This document shows, piece by piece, positions 49,795 to 62,100 of a stretch of DNA of 64,000 nucleotides (its first letter is position 1; each line of letters starts with the position of its first letter). The notes beneath the pieces were generated by a model. That model did not search any database and was not told where the DNA came from. It saw only the letters and a program-made list of their open reading frames with translations. The DNA comes from Cymbidium sinense. Its lineage: Eukaryota > Streptophyta > Magnoliopsida > Asparagales > Orchidaceae. The DNA is taken from contig JAKCPB010001386.1 of assembly GCA_021442155.1 (NCBI GenBank), positions 1 through 64,000 of the forward strand, read 5' to 3'. Both the position numbers and the translations under genes were made by a program.

Positions 49795-51769
49795 GGAGGA
49801 ATTAAGAATTTTATTACCATAAAAAGAAGGGTACAAGGTCCTTAATAGGGGTGAAGCTCAAAGATCTACCACTCAAAAAGCAAAATCCCTATCTAAGTAC
49901 AATAAAAGAGAAATTAAAATAGAAATAATAGAAATACACTAAAAGAGCAATACAACTCATAAAAATAGTAAAGGAACTAATCAACAATAACACGATAACC
50001 CTTTAAGCACAAATGATAATACCCTTAACCTATAACGAATCACAAACAACTAAAGGAAGAAATAAGTATAAAATCAATCAAGCTTAAGCACAAAATAAAG
50101 AACAAAATAAGAAAAAAACTTTCGAATAAGGCTTAGGCTCAGTCATCATCATCTTAAGGGGCAACCACATATGTGAGCATCCCAACTTCAAAAGGCGGGT
50201 TATAGTCACATATAATGCTACCAGCTAATAGATAGTAGGGAATCATCCTAGCCATCATAGCCCACTTACCTTGATGAAGGCATTCAGTCAAAGAGTGATA
50301 ATCAACAAGTCTTTAGTACCAGCATCCAAAATAATAGAAATAACTAGCCCACAAAGTCTCCCAGCCAAATAAAGGCCACCAAACTAGAAAGGAAGGATCA
50401 TCAATAAAGACACTACAACAAAAATGAAAGAGCAGCAACCAAGACAGTACCCAGATAGCAAACCCACCATGGATAGAAACAATCCCACAAGTGTGACCAG
50501 AAAAAACACTAATAGTAGCCTAAAACCAAGACAACATTCCACAACTATCTCCAAAACACCAGCAATTCAAAACCAAGTCAAAGAGAAAGGCCAACACTAA
50601 CAGCGGCAACCAATCCAACCAAAACAAAGGAGGCAAGAAATAAAAAATAGTGAAAGCCTCCAACTCAAATAAAAGACAAAGAATAAGAAAACAACAAACT
50701 GAGAGGGAAAACCATCCATAAGGAGACCAAAAAGGGCATCCGTAAAATCACCACCATGTGTAGAAAAATAGCCAAGCCACCACTACAAACCAAGAAGCCA
50801 ACCCAACCACCAACACATCCAACCAAACTTGCAAGCCAAACCCAAACCAAAAATAAACACCAAGACAACCAAACACCACCACAAAACAAGAATACACCAA
50901 CCCACTAGCCTCAAATATAATAACAACCAACCAAACACCAAACAAAAAAAAACAAACCAAATAAAATAACTACCAAAAAAAGAAAAAAAGAAAACCAACA
51001 AACCACAAAAAAACCAACAAACATAACCAACCAAAAAACCAAACCAAAACCACAACCAAATAATACCATAATATCCACCTAAAAGAGAGGCAATCCCAAC
51101 ATAGGGAACAAGCATAGCTACAACCCAACAGAAGGCCACCAAAAACAAACAAGAAATAAGATGGTATTCTCCCAGCTAGACAAAAAGTCGAGCCAGCCTG
51201 GGAGGACCACCAACCCACTAGCAACAACCAAAGAGAAAATAGAAAATCAATGACCACCTATCAGCTACCTTCCAACCATAAGGTAGAGGGGGTAACCAAC
51301 AAAGAAAAGCCACCAAGAAAAAATAGGAAAAGGATAGAACAACCACCAAAAATCCCAGCACAGAGTCAATATTGAAAAGATCAATAATAGCCATCAAATA
51401 ATAACCATCCAAGATAGCCAGACAAAGGGTAGAAGCAAACAATAGCATCCACCAGGCCCAACCACAAAAGTAGAAAATCCTTCTCAGGTAAGGAAAAGCC
51501 AATCAAAATTAGAGGCAAAACCAACAATAATTAAAAAAAGGGAAAAGCCAAATTTAGGCAAAGGCATAACCTAATAGGAGGCCACCAAAACATCAAGGTA
51601 GCACTCATAGAAAATGATGATAGCTAGGTCCCTAAAGAAGAACAATAAGGACTCATCCTAACAAGGGGCAACACAAAAGAAATAAGCAATAACCAGACAT
51701 AAGGAAACCACCAAAGCAAAAAACCAACAAAATTAAGACAAACATTAAAATCTGAGGTAAGTAAATACA
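49795..51769 (-). mobile_element. LINE-C 3' UTR
   Basis: A/C-rich + strand with many 'accaacc' and 'aaccaaac' words. The 3' terminus ('ttttattaccataaaaagaa') closely matches that of LINE-D at 53516. Overlapping minus-strand frames at 50665-51502 give W/F/L/V-rich chains in two or three frames at once, showing composition rather than coding. It abuts the RNase H stop at about 51770. Confidence 0.7.
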
Positions 51770-52795
51770 GTGTTATCTAGATTGACAAAGCCTCTCGACA
51801 TCTTAGGTAAATTTTGATTATCAAATAGAGTGAGTTTATTTGATTTAGCACCCAAATTGACTAGGAAATCTGCACAAGCATTACCTTCATAAAGAATATG
51901 AGAAATTTCATAGCAAAATTAGGAGAGGAGGCTTTTAGTGTGATTAAGAAGGTAAAATAGGTCAGCATTCCCCATTTTATTAGAATTGAGCATGTCAAGT
52001 AAAATAAGAGCATCAACTTCAATCCAAATGTTAAAGATGCCTTTGTTCACAAAAATATCAATAGATTTATTAATCGCCATAAGCTCAACATAAATAACAT
52101 AACTTTCTTTAAGGGGATAAGCAAAAGAACAGATGACAAATCTTCTGTAATCCCTAAGAATACCACCTTAACCATATTTATTAGAGGAAATAGAGCCATT
52201 AGTATTTATTTTAATAAAGTTCACTTTAGGTTTGATTCAATGGATAATCCTAGCACTCTTACTAAAAGAAACATCCGACAGAGTGATACCCAATCTTTTA
52301 GCCATAAATTTATACCTCTAAATTGGATATTATTAATGCGATTAGCATTAAACAAACTATGAATTTTTTTCTTTGGTTCTAGCAATGATCCTTTTATGGT
52401 TCTTAGGGATACTATGATATTTAGCATCATTTCGATCCATCCAAATGAACCAAATAAGGGTAATAACAATAAGAACTTTGATATGACCTTTCATAGTTTT
52501 GTGGAAACAAACTTCAAGAAGTTGATATAAAGAAAGAGAGCCATGGAAATAGTTAGTGTTAAATAAATCATCATACCAAATCCATAATTTAGAAGCAATA
52601 GTCCCATTAACAAAAACATAATTAACATTTTCAATATGAAAGTAATAAAAACACTTAGAAGGTAGGTTAAACTCTTTAATCCAGAGCAATGAATCAATAG
52701 GTGTAAAGTTATTTAAAATCCTCCAAGTTAATACGGAATAAAAACTGGGAATGATATTATTCTAAAGCTTAATGAAAACATTAGAAGAGTTCAAT
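51770..52795 (-). pseudogene. LINE-C ORF2 C-terminus (linker and RNase H), 5'-truncated
   Basis: The minus strand carries the end of ORF2 only. 52689-52357 reads 'NGTIASKLWIWYDDLFN' and 'IWFIWMDRNDAKYHSIPKNHKRIIARTK', the zf-RVT/linker segment shared with LINE-A and LINE-D. The RNase H domain follows in broken frames: 'LLDMLNSN' near 52000 and 'EGNACADFLVNLG' near 51870, ending near 51770. Stops and shifts are present. The 5' end is cut at about 52795, where the array resumes, as is common for LINE insertions. Confidence 0.75.
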
Positions 52796-52893
52796 ATTTA
52801 GGGTTTAGGTTTTAGGGTTTAAGGTTTTTAGGGTTTAGGGTTTAGGTTTTAGGTTTAGGGTTCAAGTTTTAGTTTAGGGTTTAGGGTTTTTGG
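52796..52893 (+). repeat. Telomere-like spacer
   Basis: About 100 bases of TTTAGGG repeats between the 5' end of LINE-C and the poly(A) end of the next pseudogene. Confidence 0.85.
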
Positions 52894-53370
52894 TTTTTTT
52901 TTAACAAAGAATAAATTCATATTCAACATTTCTTCTTTTCGATTTCATCAACCACGTAGCACACCAAGTTTTCTAAGACACAAGCAATGACATAAATAAA
53001 AAAAATGAGCATGCATAGAGAAAACCAAAAACCCTAGATAACTAGAACCATCCCTAATGTAAAGACTTAGTTCCATAAGTAGTAAATCATATTAGCCATT
53101 CTTCAGTTTCTCTAGTTCTTATCAAAACCACCACGACCTCTTGAATAGTGAGATCCACCATCATATCCCCCAATCTCTCCCTCCGCCACCACCACGGCTG
53201 TAACCTCTCCATAACCACCATTGCTCTTACCACCACCTCCATATCCACCAGCACCTCTAGATCCCCCACCACCACTGCGATAACCACTGCCTTCACCTTC
53301 ACCTCCATTGCTAGATCTAGATTGAGCCTAGTTGACGGTTATGTTCCTACTATCAAGGTTCTACCCATTC
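52894..53370 (-). pseudogene. Processed pseudogene of glycine-rich RNA-binding protein, copy 3
   Basis: This third retrocopy has a T9 run (52894-52902), then the 3' UTR with 'caacatttcttcttttcgat', then a Gly-rich tail. A minus-strand frame at 53308-53087 reads the tail in the wrong frame as Met/Val repeats; in the proper frame GGYGGG-type units are seen near 53150-53290. The RRM end ('NLDS.NITVN', 'AQSRS') lies at 53370-53310. The 5' breakpoint 'acccattcttaggg' is the one seen in copies 1 and 2. Unlike them it is not followed by a P0 copy; LINE-D follows instead. Confidence 0.8.
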
Positions 53371-53505
53371 TTAGGGTTTAGGTTTAGGATTAGGTTTAGT
53401 TTTGTTAGGTTTTAGGTTTAGGTTTATTTTTAATCTATTTAGTTACTTTAGGTTTAGTTTAGGTTTGGGGTTTAGGGTTTAGGGTTTAGGGTTAGGTTTT
53501 CTTTT
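53371..53505 (+). repeat. Telomere-like spacer
   Basis: About 130 bases of TTTAGG/TTTAGGG repeats ending in TTTTCTTTT, directly before the 3' end of LINE-D. It resembles the spacers after copies 1 and 2, up to the point where P0 would begin. Confidence 0.85.
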
Positions 53506-55380
53506 AGGAAATTAGGGAAATTTTATTACCACAAAGAAAAAGTACAAAGTCCTTAGAGGGGGTAAATATCAAAGCTAATTCTCAAAGAGCTATAATAAAT
53601 TCTAAAGAGATGAACCCCTTAACTATTACAATAATGAAGGAAAGAAAGCAAAAGAAAAACAAAAAAATCAATAGTAGAAAATCCATGTGAGTAGCAGCAA
53701 ACTTCATTTGGTTTTTCTGATACCAACAAGATCCACCTGCAAGTGAGCATAAAAAGTAAGAGAAAATAAAAGGAGTAAATTAAAGGAAAGACTCAAGCTC
53801 GCATAATCATCTCAAGAAACACTATATGTAAGCATCCAAACTTTAGAGAAGGGCTACATTACATATAGTACCAAAAAAGAAGAAAGATTGGGAAACATCA
53901 AGGTCATCATAGCCAGCATACCTCGTATAGCCCATCATCTAAAGTCCATCATCCAACAAGGCTAGAAAATCATCCAAATAGCAAACATAACAGCCAACCA
54001 CCAAGCCACCAGAACAACCAAGCCTAATAAGGCAGATAATCAACCTACCATCAGGGATAGAAGCAATATAGTAGGAGCACCCCAAAGCCACCACCAAAAA
54101 AGATTAAGAAAATCAAAAGGATCAAGCATCATGATAAGGGTTACAACACAAACCAGAGACAAATAAGAGCAAAAAAAAGAAAAACACAAGTGCTCATATC
54201 CTCCACCAATAAAGAAGAAAATAGAGCTAGTAAAAACACCTAGCCTAATCAAAAGGGGGGTAGAAAAAGCTACCACCCAAATAAGAAAAGGGGTCACTGC
54301 AACAAGAGAGAAAAAATAAAGTAGGAAACTAGAATACAGTCATAGAAAGAACACCAGGGTTTTAGAGCTCACCATAGGAGTAAAATAAAAAGAACCACCC
54401 TCCAACCAACTACAGCCATACAACCAACCAAACTACCAACATATCCTCCTAGCCAACCACCATAATAGAAGACGCAGTAAAGACCAATAAAGTCATCAAG
54501 CCAAAATCACCCAACACATCCGGGAAAGGGTAGAAGATAATATCCACCAAACCCAACCAAGGCAAAAGAAAATTTGATCCGTAAGTAGAACAACCAAAGT
54601 CAAAAAAAAGTATAGCCCAAGAAGACAAACTACAAGCCAACCAACAGGAATAGTAGCAATAAAGGCACCCAACTAAGCCACCAGCACCCGAGGCAAACTA
54701 ATAGCCACAAAATAGCCTTCAACTAGCCAATCTAGAATAATACCCAAACCCAAAGCCACTGCAGCCAGGAGAGGAAGGATAATACAGGAGGTGGTTAAAA
54801 CCATAACCAAAAGAAACAAAACAAAATTAACAAAACCAACCACCAAGCACTGTCAACAAAATAGAGAAAATAATAACCAACCAATAACCTCCACCATGCC
54901 AAAATCAAGCCAGAGATAAACCACCAACAGCCCCCCAGATCAATCACCAACAAAAAAAATGAAAAAATAGCCAAAATAGCCAGCCAAACAATAAAGCCAC
55001 TATGTCAAACACAATAGCAACATATCCAACTAAGGTAAGTTAGCAAGCAGCCTAGAAAAGTGGCAAAACCCATATAGAAAAAAAAAACCTGCAACAACCA
55101 TAGCCACAACCCAAAAGGAGAATATAAAAATAGCCAAGTGAAAATTATGGTAAACAACTAGCCAAAGAGATAGAAGCCACCAAGATGAAAACTAAACAAC
55201 CTAGCACTTACAATAGCACCGTAAAAAAAGGCCAATCCAAAAGTAAGAGATCAAAAACATAACCCAGCTCAGGCCAAAGAGAGAAAATAAGTAGATAGCC
55301 ATAACCCAAAGAGGGTTTAACAAGGGGCAACCAAAAGGAAAAGATCATCAAAAAACAACAACAAAAACCAAGCCAAGAAT
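53506..55380 (-). mobile_element. LINE-D 3' UTR
   Basis: A/C-rich, G-poor + strand like that of LINE-C, with shared terminal words ('ttttattaccacaaagaaaaagtac'-like) and shared phrases such as 'gtaagcatcc'. Minus-strand frames 54040-54297 and 54449-54640 are low-complexity readings. It abuts the RNase H stop at 55381. Confidence 0.7.
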
Positions 55381-56067
55381 TTATAATCTGAGATAAGGCA
55401 ATCCAATATTATCCAGATTAAGCAAACCTTTTAATAGTTTAGACAATGTTTGGTTGTCAAATAAAGTGAACTCAGTTAAGTTGGTACCAAAGTTAGCTAA
55501 GTAATCAGCACAAGCATTACCTTCACAAAGAATGTGGGAAATTTTCAAATAAACTTGAGAAAGAAGATTTTTAGTATGATTAATAAGATAAAATAATTTA
55601 GCATTCCCATTTCTATTAGAATTAAGCATGTCAAGAAGCATGACAGCATCAACTGCAATCCAGATGTTGAGGAAACCTCTATTCAAACAAATTTTAATAG
55701 ATTTAATAAGAGCCATAAGCTCAACAAAAATAATAGAACAAGCTTTGAAAGGATTAGAAAAAACACAAATGACAGTACCTTTAGAATCCCTAAGGATACC
55801 ACCACAGCTATATTTATTGAAAGAAACAGAACCATCAGTATTCACTTTAATCAAATTGTCTTTAGGTTTGATCCAATTGATAATTCTAGCACTTTTACAA
55901 GAGTCAAGCCCAAGCAAAATGATACCAAATTTTTTAGCCACAAATTTATAACCTCTAAAATAAATATTACTAATAAGATTGGCATTAAAAAGAGCATGAA
56001 TATTTTCTTTAGTTTGAGCTAGGATTCTTTTATGGTTCATAGGAATATCATGATATTTTATCATCAT
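55381..56067 (-). CDS. LINE-D RNase H domain, uninterrupted C-terminal part of ORF2
   Basis: This open frame of 228 codons is the longest sensible coding stretch in the window. Residues 1-70 are the linker after the reverse transcriptase ('IPMNHKRILAQTK'). The RNase H fold follows, with the acidic residues expected for catalysis: Asp78 in 'KVNTDGSV', Glu116 in 'FVELMAL', Asp140 in 'IWIAVDAVM' and Asp188 in 'EGNACADYLAN'. The stop after 'LDNIGLPYLR' matches the natural end in LINE-A and LINE-C. RNase H removes the RNA strand after first-strand synthesis. The frame's own Met is only the first ATG after a stop; in the element it would be part of a much longer ORF2, which is broken upstream. The 55628-55951 + frame is its antisense shadow. 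Confidence 0.8.
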   Translation of the reverse strand: MMIKYHDIPMNHKRILAQTKENIHALFNANLISNIYFRGYKFVAKKFGIILLGLDSCKSARIINWIKPKDNLIKVNTDGSVSFNKYSCGGILRDSKGTVICVFSNPFKACSIIFVELMALIKSIKICLNRGFLNIWIAVDAVMLLDMLNSNRNGNAKLFYLINHTKNLLSQVYLKISHILCEGNACADYLANFGTNLTEFTLFDNQTLSKLLKGLLNLDNIGLPYLRL

Positions 56068-59000
56068 TTCTGTCCATCCAGATGTACTAGATAAGGGTAA
56101 TAGTAATTAAAACTTTGATATGACCTTTCATTGTATTTTTGAAATATACTTCAAGAAGTTGATATAAAGAAAGAGAACCCTAAAAATAGATGGTATTAAA
56201 TAAAGCATCATACCAAAACCATAATTTAGAAGCAATAGCACCATTGACAAAAAAATATGACTTACATTTTAAATATGAAAGCAACAATAGCACTTTGAAG
56301 GTAAGTAAAACCCTTTAGTCCAAAGCAAAGAGTCCACGGGAATAAAGTTATTCAAAATCCTCCAAACTAAAACTGAATGGGAAATGAGAATGATATTATT
56401 CCAAAGTTCAAGAAAATATTAGAGGGGTTCTTTTTATCTCAAATAAAATTCCAAACCTCTTTAAGAACAAAGTCATAATTATAAGAAAGCTTAGAAAAAA
56501 TTTGATTATGTATGTTAGAAGAAATGGAGATATTTCTAAAGTTGTCAAAAAGAGAAATAGGGATAATTCTCAAGTTTGCTTTCTTTCTAATTGTTATTAA
56601 CCCAAAAGGAATTAACTTTGATAGCAGTAGTAGAGTGGGTACATAAATGGTGTCAATAGAGTCATTTCCAATCCAATTATCTTGCCAAAAGAAGGAAGAA
56701 TCTGACAGAATACCTCAAGATATTAATGATTCAACAACCCATTTAATTGAGCAAAGCCTTTTCCAAATTGGAGAGTCACCAACTTTATAAGCACAGTTAA
56801 GTGGGTGTTTACCTTGTCAATATTTTTCCATCATAAAATTAGCTTAAAGGCTATCATTCTTTTTAAAATCCCACCAAAGCTTTTGAGAGAAGAAGGATAG
56901 CTAATAAGCAAACCAAGAGCACCTTCTCCCAAAGGACCACATCATTTATGCCAAGATGTCCAATGCATTCTTTGGTAGAATTATTGAGCCCCTAAAAAAT
57001 TTGTTAAGCAAACCATCAATTATAAGTGTAGCATTAGTGGGGATAATAGTTTGAATCAAATAAAAAGGCATTGAGTTGAGAGTGCTTTTAGGAATAGTGA
57101 GCCTACCACCAAAGGAAAGTAAATGGTATTACCCAATATAAATTTTATTTGAAATTTTTTGAATTAACTTGTCAAAGAGATGGGAATGTTTCTGGCCTTT
57201 AAAGAGCGGAGCATCCAAGTACTTAAGAGGTAAGTGTTGATGTTTAAAATTAGTGATATGCATGATTTGATTGATTTTATTATTAGAGATACTAGAGGAA
57301 CTGATAAAATAAATTTTGTTATCATTGATAGATAATGGCCACTTTCTCTACCAAATCTATTTAAAAAGACTTGAGATGCTTGATGTGATGAATAGAAGCA
57401 TCAAAAAATAAAGAAATTATCTACAAAACCTAAATGGGAAATAGGAAGACCACTAAGAGTTCTATAGTACGTACTAAGAATATTTAAGAATAAATCATTG
57501 ATGCTCCTAGATAAGAACTCAACAATAATAATAAATAAAGCAAGAGATAGAGGATCTTATCAAGTGGAAGAGGAAAGAAACCCAAGGCTTCCCCATTAAG
57601 CAAAATTAAAAACTAGGCATTATTAATATAATTTTAAAAAAAAACAAATTTATTAAAAAATCCAAATAAATTTAGAATATGGAAAAGGAAATCCCAAGAG
57701 ATGTTATCAAAGGCTTTGATAATATATAATTTGAAAAGAATGTTGCCACCACTAGTCTTGCATCAAGATCCTGAATTAATTCTTGGGCAATTAAAATATT
57801 GTCAAAATGGATCTACCTCTAATAAAGCCAGAGAGAGATAATTCTATTAAGTAAACTAACTAATTTTAAGAATTTTGGAAATCGCATTGAAGAAGGTGCA
57901 AAGACTAATAGGTCTAAAATCACCCAATAGTCCGATAATCTTTCATATGAGAACAATAAGTATTAGAAAAATATATAAAAGGATTACCATTAAAAAAATC
58001 AATCACAGCCTTAATCAAACCATTTTTAATGATAAAGCAACATTTTTGAAAGAATTGAGTAGTGAAATCCTTTGGACCAGCAACAGAATCTATGTTCATG
58101 TTATTTAGAACTTTGAAAATTTCATCTTCATTAAGCACAATGGTAAACAAATCATTATTATCATTAGTAATAATAAGGAATCGACTAAGAAATAGCTTCA
58201 TAAGAGCAATTTTATTAAGCATATTTCTAAAGTAAGTAATAATATTCCTTAATATCATTATTCTTCATAGATAATCTCCATCATTTTTTAATTTTTTGAA
58301 TATTATTAAATCTCTTTCATTAACAAAGCATGGAAATACTAGTATTCACACCATCCATAATATGTTTACTAGCAACATTTTGGCGCCAATAAGTCTCTTC
58401 CATATTTTGGAATTTAATAAGTTTATCTTTCACCTTAGTCAAGTCTGTAATCTTAGAAGGATCAAAAATAACAGAGACTTCAAGATCACAAACTAATTTT
58501 TCCATATGTTTAATATTAGCAAATAGGTTTTTAAAATAATGCTTATTTCACTAGCCCAAATTTTGTTTAAGTCTTTTAAGTTGAAACCAAAGTCTATTCA
58601 TCACCATAATCGAATTATCAGGATGGAAATGAGCTTTCCAATTATTAGCTACAACATTAAAAAAATTAATTTGTTGAATCCATATGTTTTGAAATCTTAA
58701 AGGAGAGGGGTTTTTTAGTCTATTAGAATTATCTTTAATAGAATTCAGAAGAAGAGCATGAACTGACAAGGTTATTAGAATTATCTTTAATAGAAATTGA
58801 AAGAAGAGCTTAAATGGTCAACAGAAGTAATAGACCATTGAGTAATCCAATGAGTATTAAAAAAAATCTAATCCAACCTTTGCCAAAGTCTAGAGTTTTT
58901 CCAAGTATAATCAGAGCCCTTAAAGCCAATATCAATCAAATTACAATCAAGGATCATATTGGAGAAATCTTCTATGGATTGAATATTAGGAGCAACCACT

Positions 59001-59160
59001 ACTTCATTCAGAAAGAGATTAAAATGGTGTTAAAATCACCACCTACAAACCAAGGGTTATTGACAAACGTAGCAAAATTCCTCAAATTATCCCAAAGAAG
59101 ATTTCTACCGATCTATAATGCATAAAAAAGAGCCCAAATCACAATAATCATAATAATAAA
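56068..59160 (-). pseudogene. LINE-D ORF2 endonuclease and reverse transcriptase, 5'-truncated
   Basis: The minus strand carries the rest of ORF2, decayed. The endonuclease C-terminal half is at 59125-58850: 'NNPWFVGGDFNTIL', with the conserved GGDFN, and 'LIDIGFKGSDYTWKNSRLWQRLD'. The linker and RT start run through 58769-58320. The RT segment 58258-57920 includes 'FKVLNNMNIDSVAGPKDFTTQFFQKCC', the conserved 'K.PG.DG....F' region in altered form. Near 57420 the catalytic F-A-D-D box appears as 'FVDN', which would abolish activity. Stops are frequent. The element is cut at 59160 inside the endonuclease, where TTTAGGG repeats start. Confidence 0.8.
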
Positions 59161-62100
59161 GATTTAGGGTTTAGTTTAGGTTTTAGGTTTAGAATTTTTA
59201 GGGTTTAGGGTTTATGGTTTATGGTTTAGGCAAACCGATAGGTTTAGGTTTATTTAGTTTATTTATTTTATTTTTTTATTTTAGTTTAATTTAGTTATTA
59301 TCTTTATTTAAATTTATTTTTTTATTTTTGTTTAGTTTAGTTTATTTAGTTTAGGCTTATTTATTTTAGTTTAGGCTTTTTATTTTAGTTTATTTTTTAG
59401 TTTTAGGTTTAGTTTTAACATTTTTTAGTTAGTTTTATTTTATTTTCTTTTAGGTTAGTTTTATAATATATTTTAGATTTAGGTTTAGGTTTATCTTTAT
59501 CTTTAGGTAGTAGGTATTTCTATTATGTTATTTTAGATGTTAGTATTAATTAATTATTAGTGGAGGTATATTTATAAGAAGTTTTATTATTTAGATTTAT
59601 GCAGTTTTATTATTTATCTTTAAGAGTTTTCATCTAGGGCAAGCCTTATAGAGGATCTTGGGATTATCAAGTCAGGGTTTTTTGGCTCATGATTAGTGGG
59701 AGGTCAAATGAGAGATTTTTAGGGAGTGTTAGGCCTATATGTAGGGAGGGTCAGAGGCTCATCATTAGGGCCCATGGAGCAATTAGATTCCATCAATGGG
59801 AGGGAAGATAGGGTCCAATATTAGATTTAGAGGGCCCATGGCTCATCAATTTTAGCTTAGCCTAGGGTTTAGTCAGCTCAGATTTAGTTAGTTTTAGGCA
59901 TTTTGGTTATGGTTTTTTTTTTAAATTAAATAAATGTGGTTTTTTATTAGTACATATATTATATGTTTTATTTTTTAGGTTATTTCTTTTTATTTTATTT
60001 AGTTATTTATTTATTTAGTTTAGTTTATTTTATTTTAGGTTTAGGTTATTTTATTTTAGTTTAGTTTTATTTATTTATTTTATGTTTGTTTAATTTATAT
60101 TGCAGGATTAGTATTTTATTTTATCTTTTAGGTTTAGGTTTTAGGTTTTATTTTAGGTTTATTCTGTGGTTTTATTTTTAGTTTATGTTTAGGATTTTAT
60201 TTATTATTATTAGTCTAGGTAGTTAGTTTATTTATTTTAGTTTAAGTTTGTTTATTTTATTTATTTATTTTAGTTTAGATTTTTTAGAATTATCCGTGTT
60301 TTATTTTATTTTATTTTAAAAGCTCATAGTTTTTTGTTTAGTTTATTTAGTTTTATTATTTTATTTTATTTATGTTAGGTTTATTTTATTTAGTTTATTT
60401 ATTTATAGTTTATTTATTTTAAGTATTAGGTTTATAGTTTTAGTTATTTTATTTTATTATTTTAGGTTTTATTTTATTTTTTTAGTTTTTTAATTTTTAT
60501 TTAGGTTTTAAGTTTATTTAGATTTAGTTTTAGATGATTTTGGGATTAGGTTGATTTATTTTGATTTAGTAGGGTTGGTTTTATTTTTTTATTAGGGTTT
60601 GGTAGGGTAGTATTTTAGTTTGGGTAGGTAGGGTTTTTAGTTTTAGGGTTTTAGGGTTTGGGCCTAGGATTTTATTTTATTTTAGTTTTTTATTTATTTT
60701 AGCTTTTTTTTTATTTTTTTTATTTTAGTTTAGGTTTTATTTATTTTGTTTAAGAGTTTTTTATTTTCTTCTTTTAGGTTTAGTTTTAGGTTTAGTTTTA
60801 TTTTAATTTTATTTATTTTAGGTTTAGGTTTTCTTTTTATTTTATTATTTATTTTTATTTATTTTACATTTTGGGTTATTTGCCTATTTTACTCAGCTTT
60901 TCTTTTTAGTTTAGGGCTCAGGCCTAGGGTTTTTATTTTTTTTTAGTTTTAATTTTATTTGCTTTTATTTATTCATTTATTTTATTTCTTTCTATTTCTT
61001 TATTTTCTTTATATTTTTAAATATTTAGTTTATGTTTTATTTTATTTTATTTTAAATTATTTAGCTCAGGTTTTATTTATTTATTTTTTGTTTTATTGCT
61101 TCAGGTTTTACACTTTTAGCCATTTTTAGTCATGGCCTAGCTTCATGTTAGGGTCAGGTTAACTAGTTTGTGGGTCAGATCTATTAAGCCTTAGTTTAGG
61201 TTTTTTTTGGTTTTATCTTTCCCAGTGCCTTTAGTCAGCCTGGCTGGCCTAGTTTGGCTAGCCCAGTTTGATCAGTGGCCCAGTTCAGCCTCAGATCAGG
61301 ACAGGGCCCAGGGCCCAGGGCCCAGAGCCCAGGGCCTTTGGGCCAGGTCAGCCCAGGCCCAGGGCCTGGGTCATTCCTGGGCCTAAGCTCCATGGCCTGG
61401 CCCAGGGCCCATGGTGCCCAGGCCTAGGGCTCATTAGTTATTTTTTCAGTCAGTGTAGGGCTCAGTGATTCTAGTTTCTTTAAAAAATAAATCAGGAAAG
61501 TCATTTATTTATTTATTTTATATATTTAGGTTTTTATTTACTTAGTTTAGTTAATCCATTTTATTTATTTTAGTTTTTTTTGTGGTTTAGGTTTATTTAT
61601 AGTAATTTATTTTTAATTTATTTTTATTTAGTTTAATTTTTTATTTTATTTTTTTTTTAAGTTTATGTTTTAAGTTTTATTTTAGATTTATTTTTAGGCT
61701 TTATTTTTAGTTGGTTTAGGTTTATTTATTTATTTTATTTTATTTAGCTTTAGTTTATTTTAGATTTAGTAGTTTTTTTTCATTTTAGTATTTATTTTAG
61801 GTTTAGGTTTATTTTATTTTATATTTTAGGTTTAGTTTTATTAGTTTAGGGTTTTAGTTTCTTTATTTATTTTACATTTTTAAAGTTTTCCTTTTGTTTA
61901 TGTTTAGATTTTATTTTATTTATTTATTTTTAGGTTTATTTTATTTTTTATTTTTTTAAGGCTAGTTTATTTTGTTTATTTTATTTTAGTAATTTAGGTT
62001 TTATTTATTTTATTTGAGTTTATTTTATTTTATTTTTGTTATTTAGTTTTAGTAGATTTATTTATATATTTTAAATTTTGGTTTATTTATTTATTTTATT

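Noticed and set aside
50665..51502. Five overlapping minus-strand frames coding Trp/Val/Phe-rich hydrophobic chains.
   Set aside because: Several frames of the same strand are open at once because stop codons are rare in this T/G-rich strand. This is composition, not coding.
53087..53308. A Met/Val/Glu repeat protein on the minus strand.
   Set aside because: It is the glycine-rich tail of pseudogene copy 3 read in the wrong frame (GGN GGN shifted to GTG/ATG-type codons).
60746..60946. Phe/Leu-rich frames here and at 33239-33439 and 45287-45478.
   Set aside because: They arise from TTT/TTA-rich array sequence.
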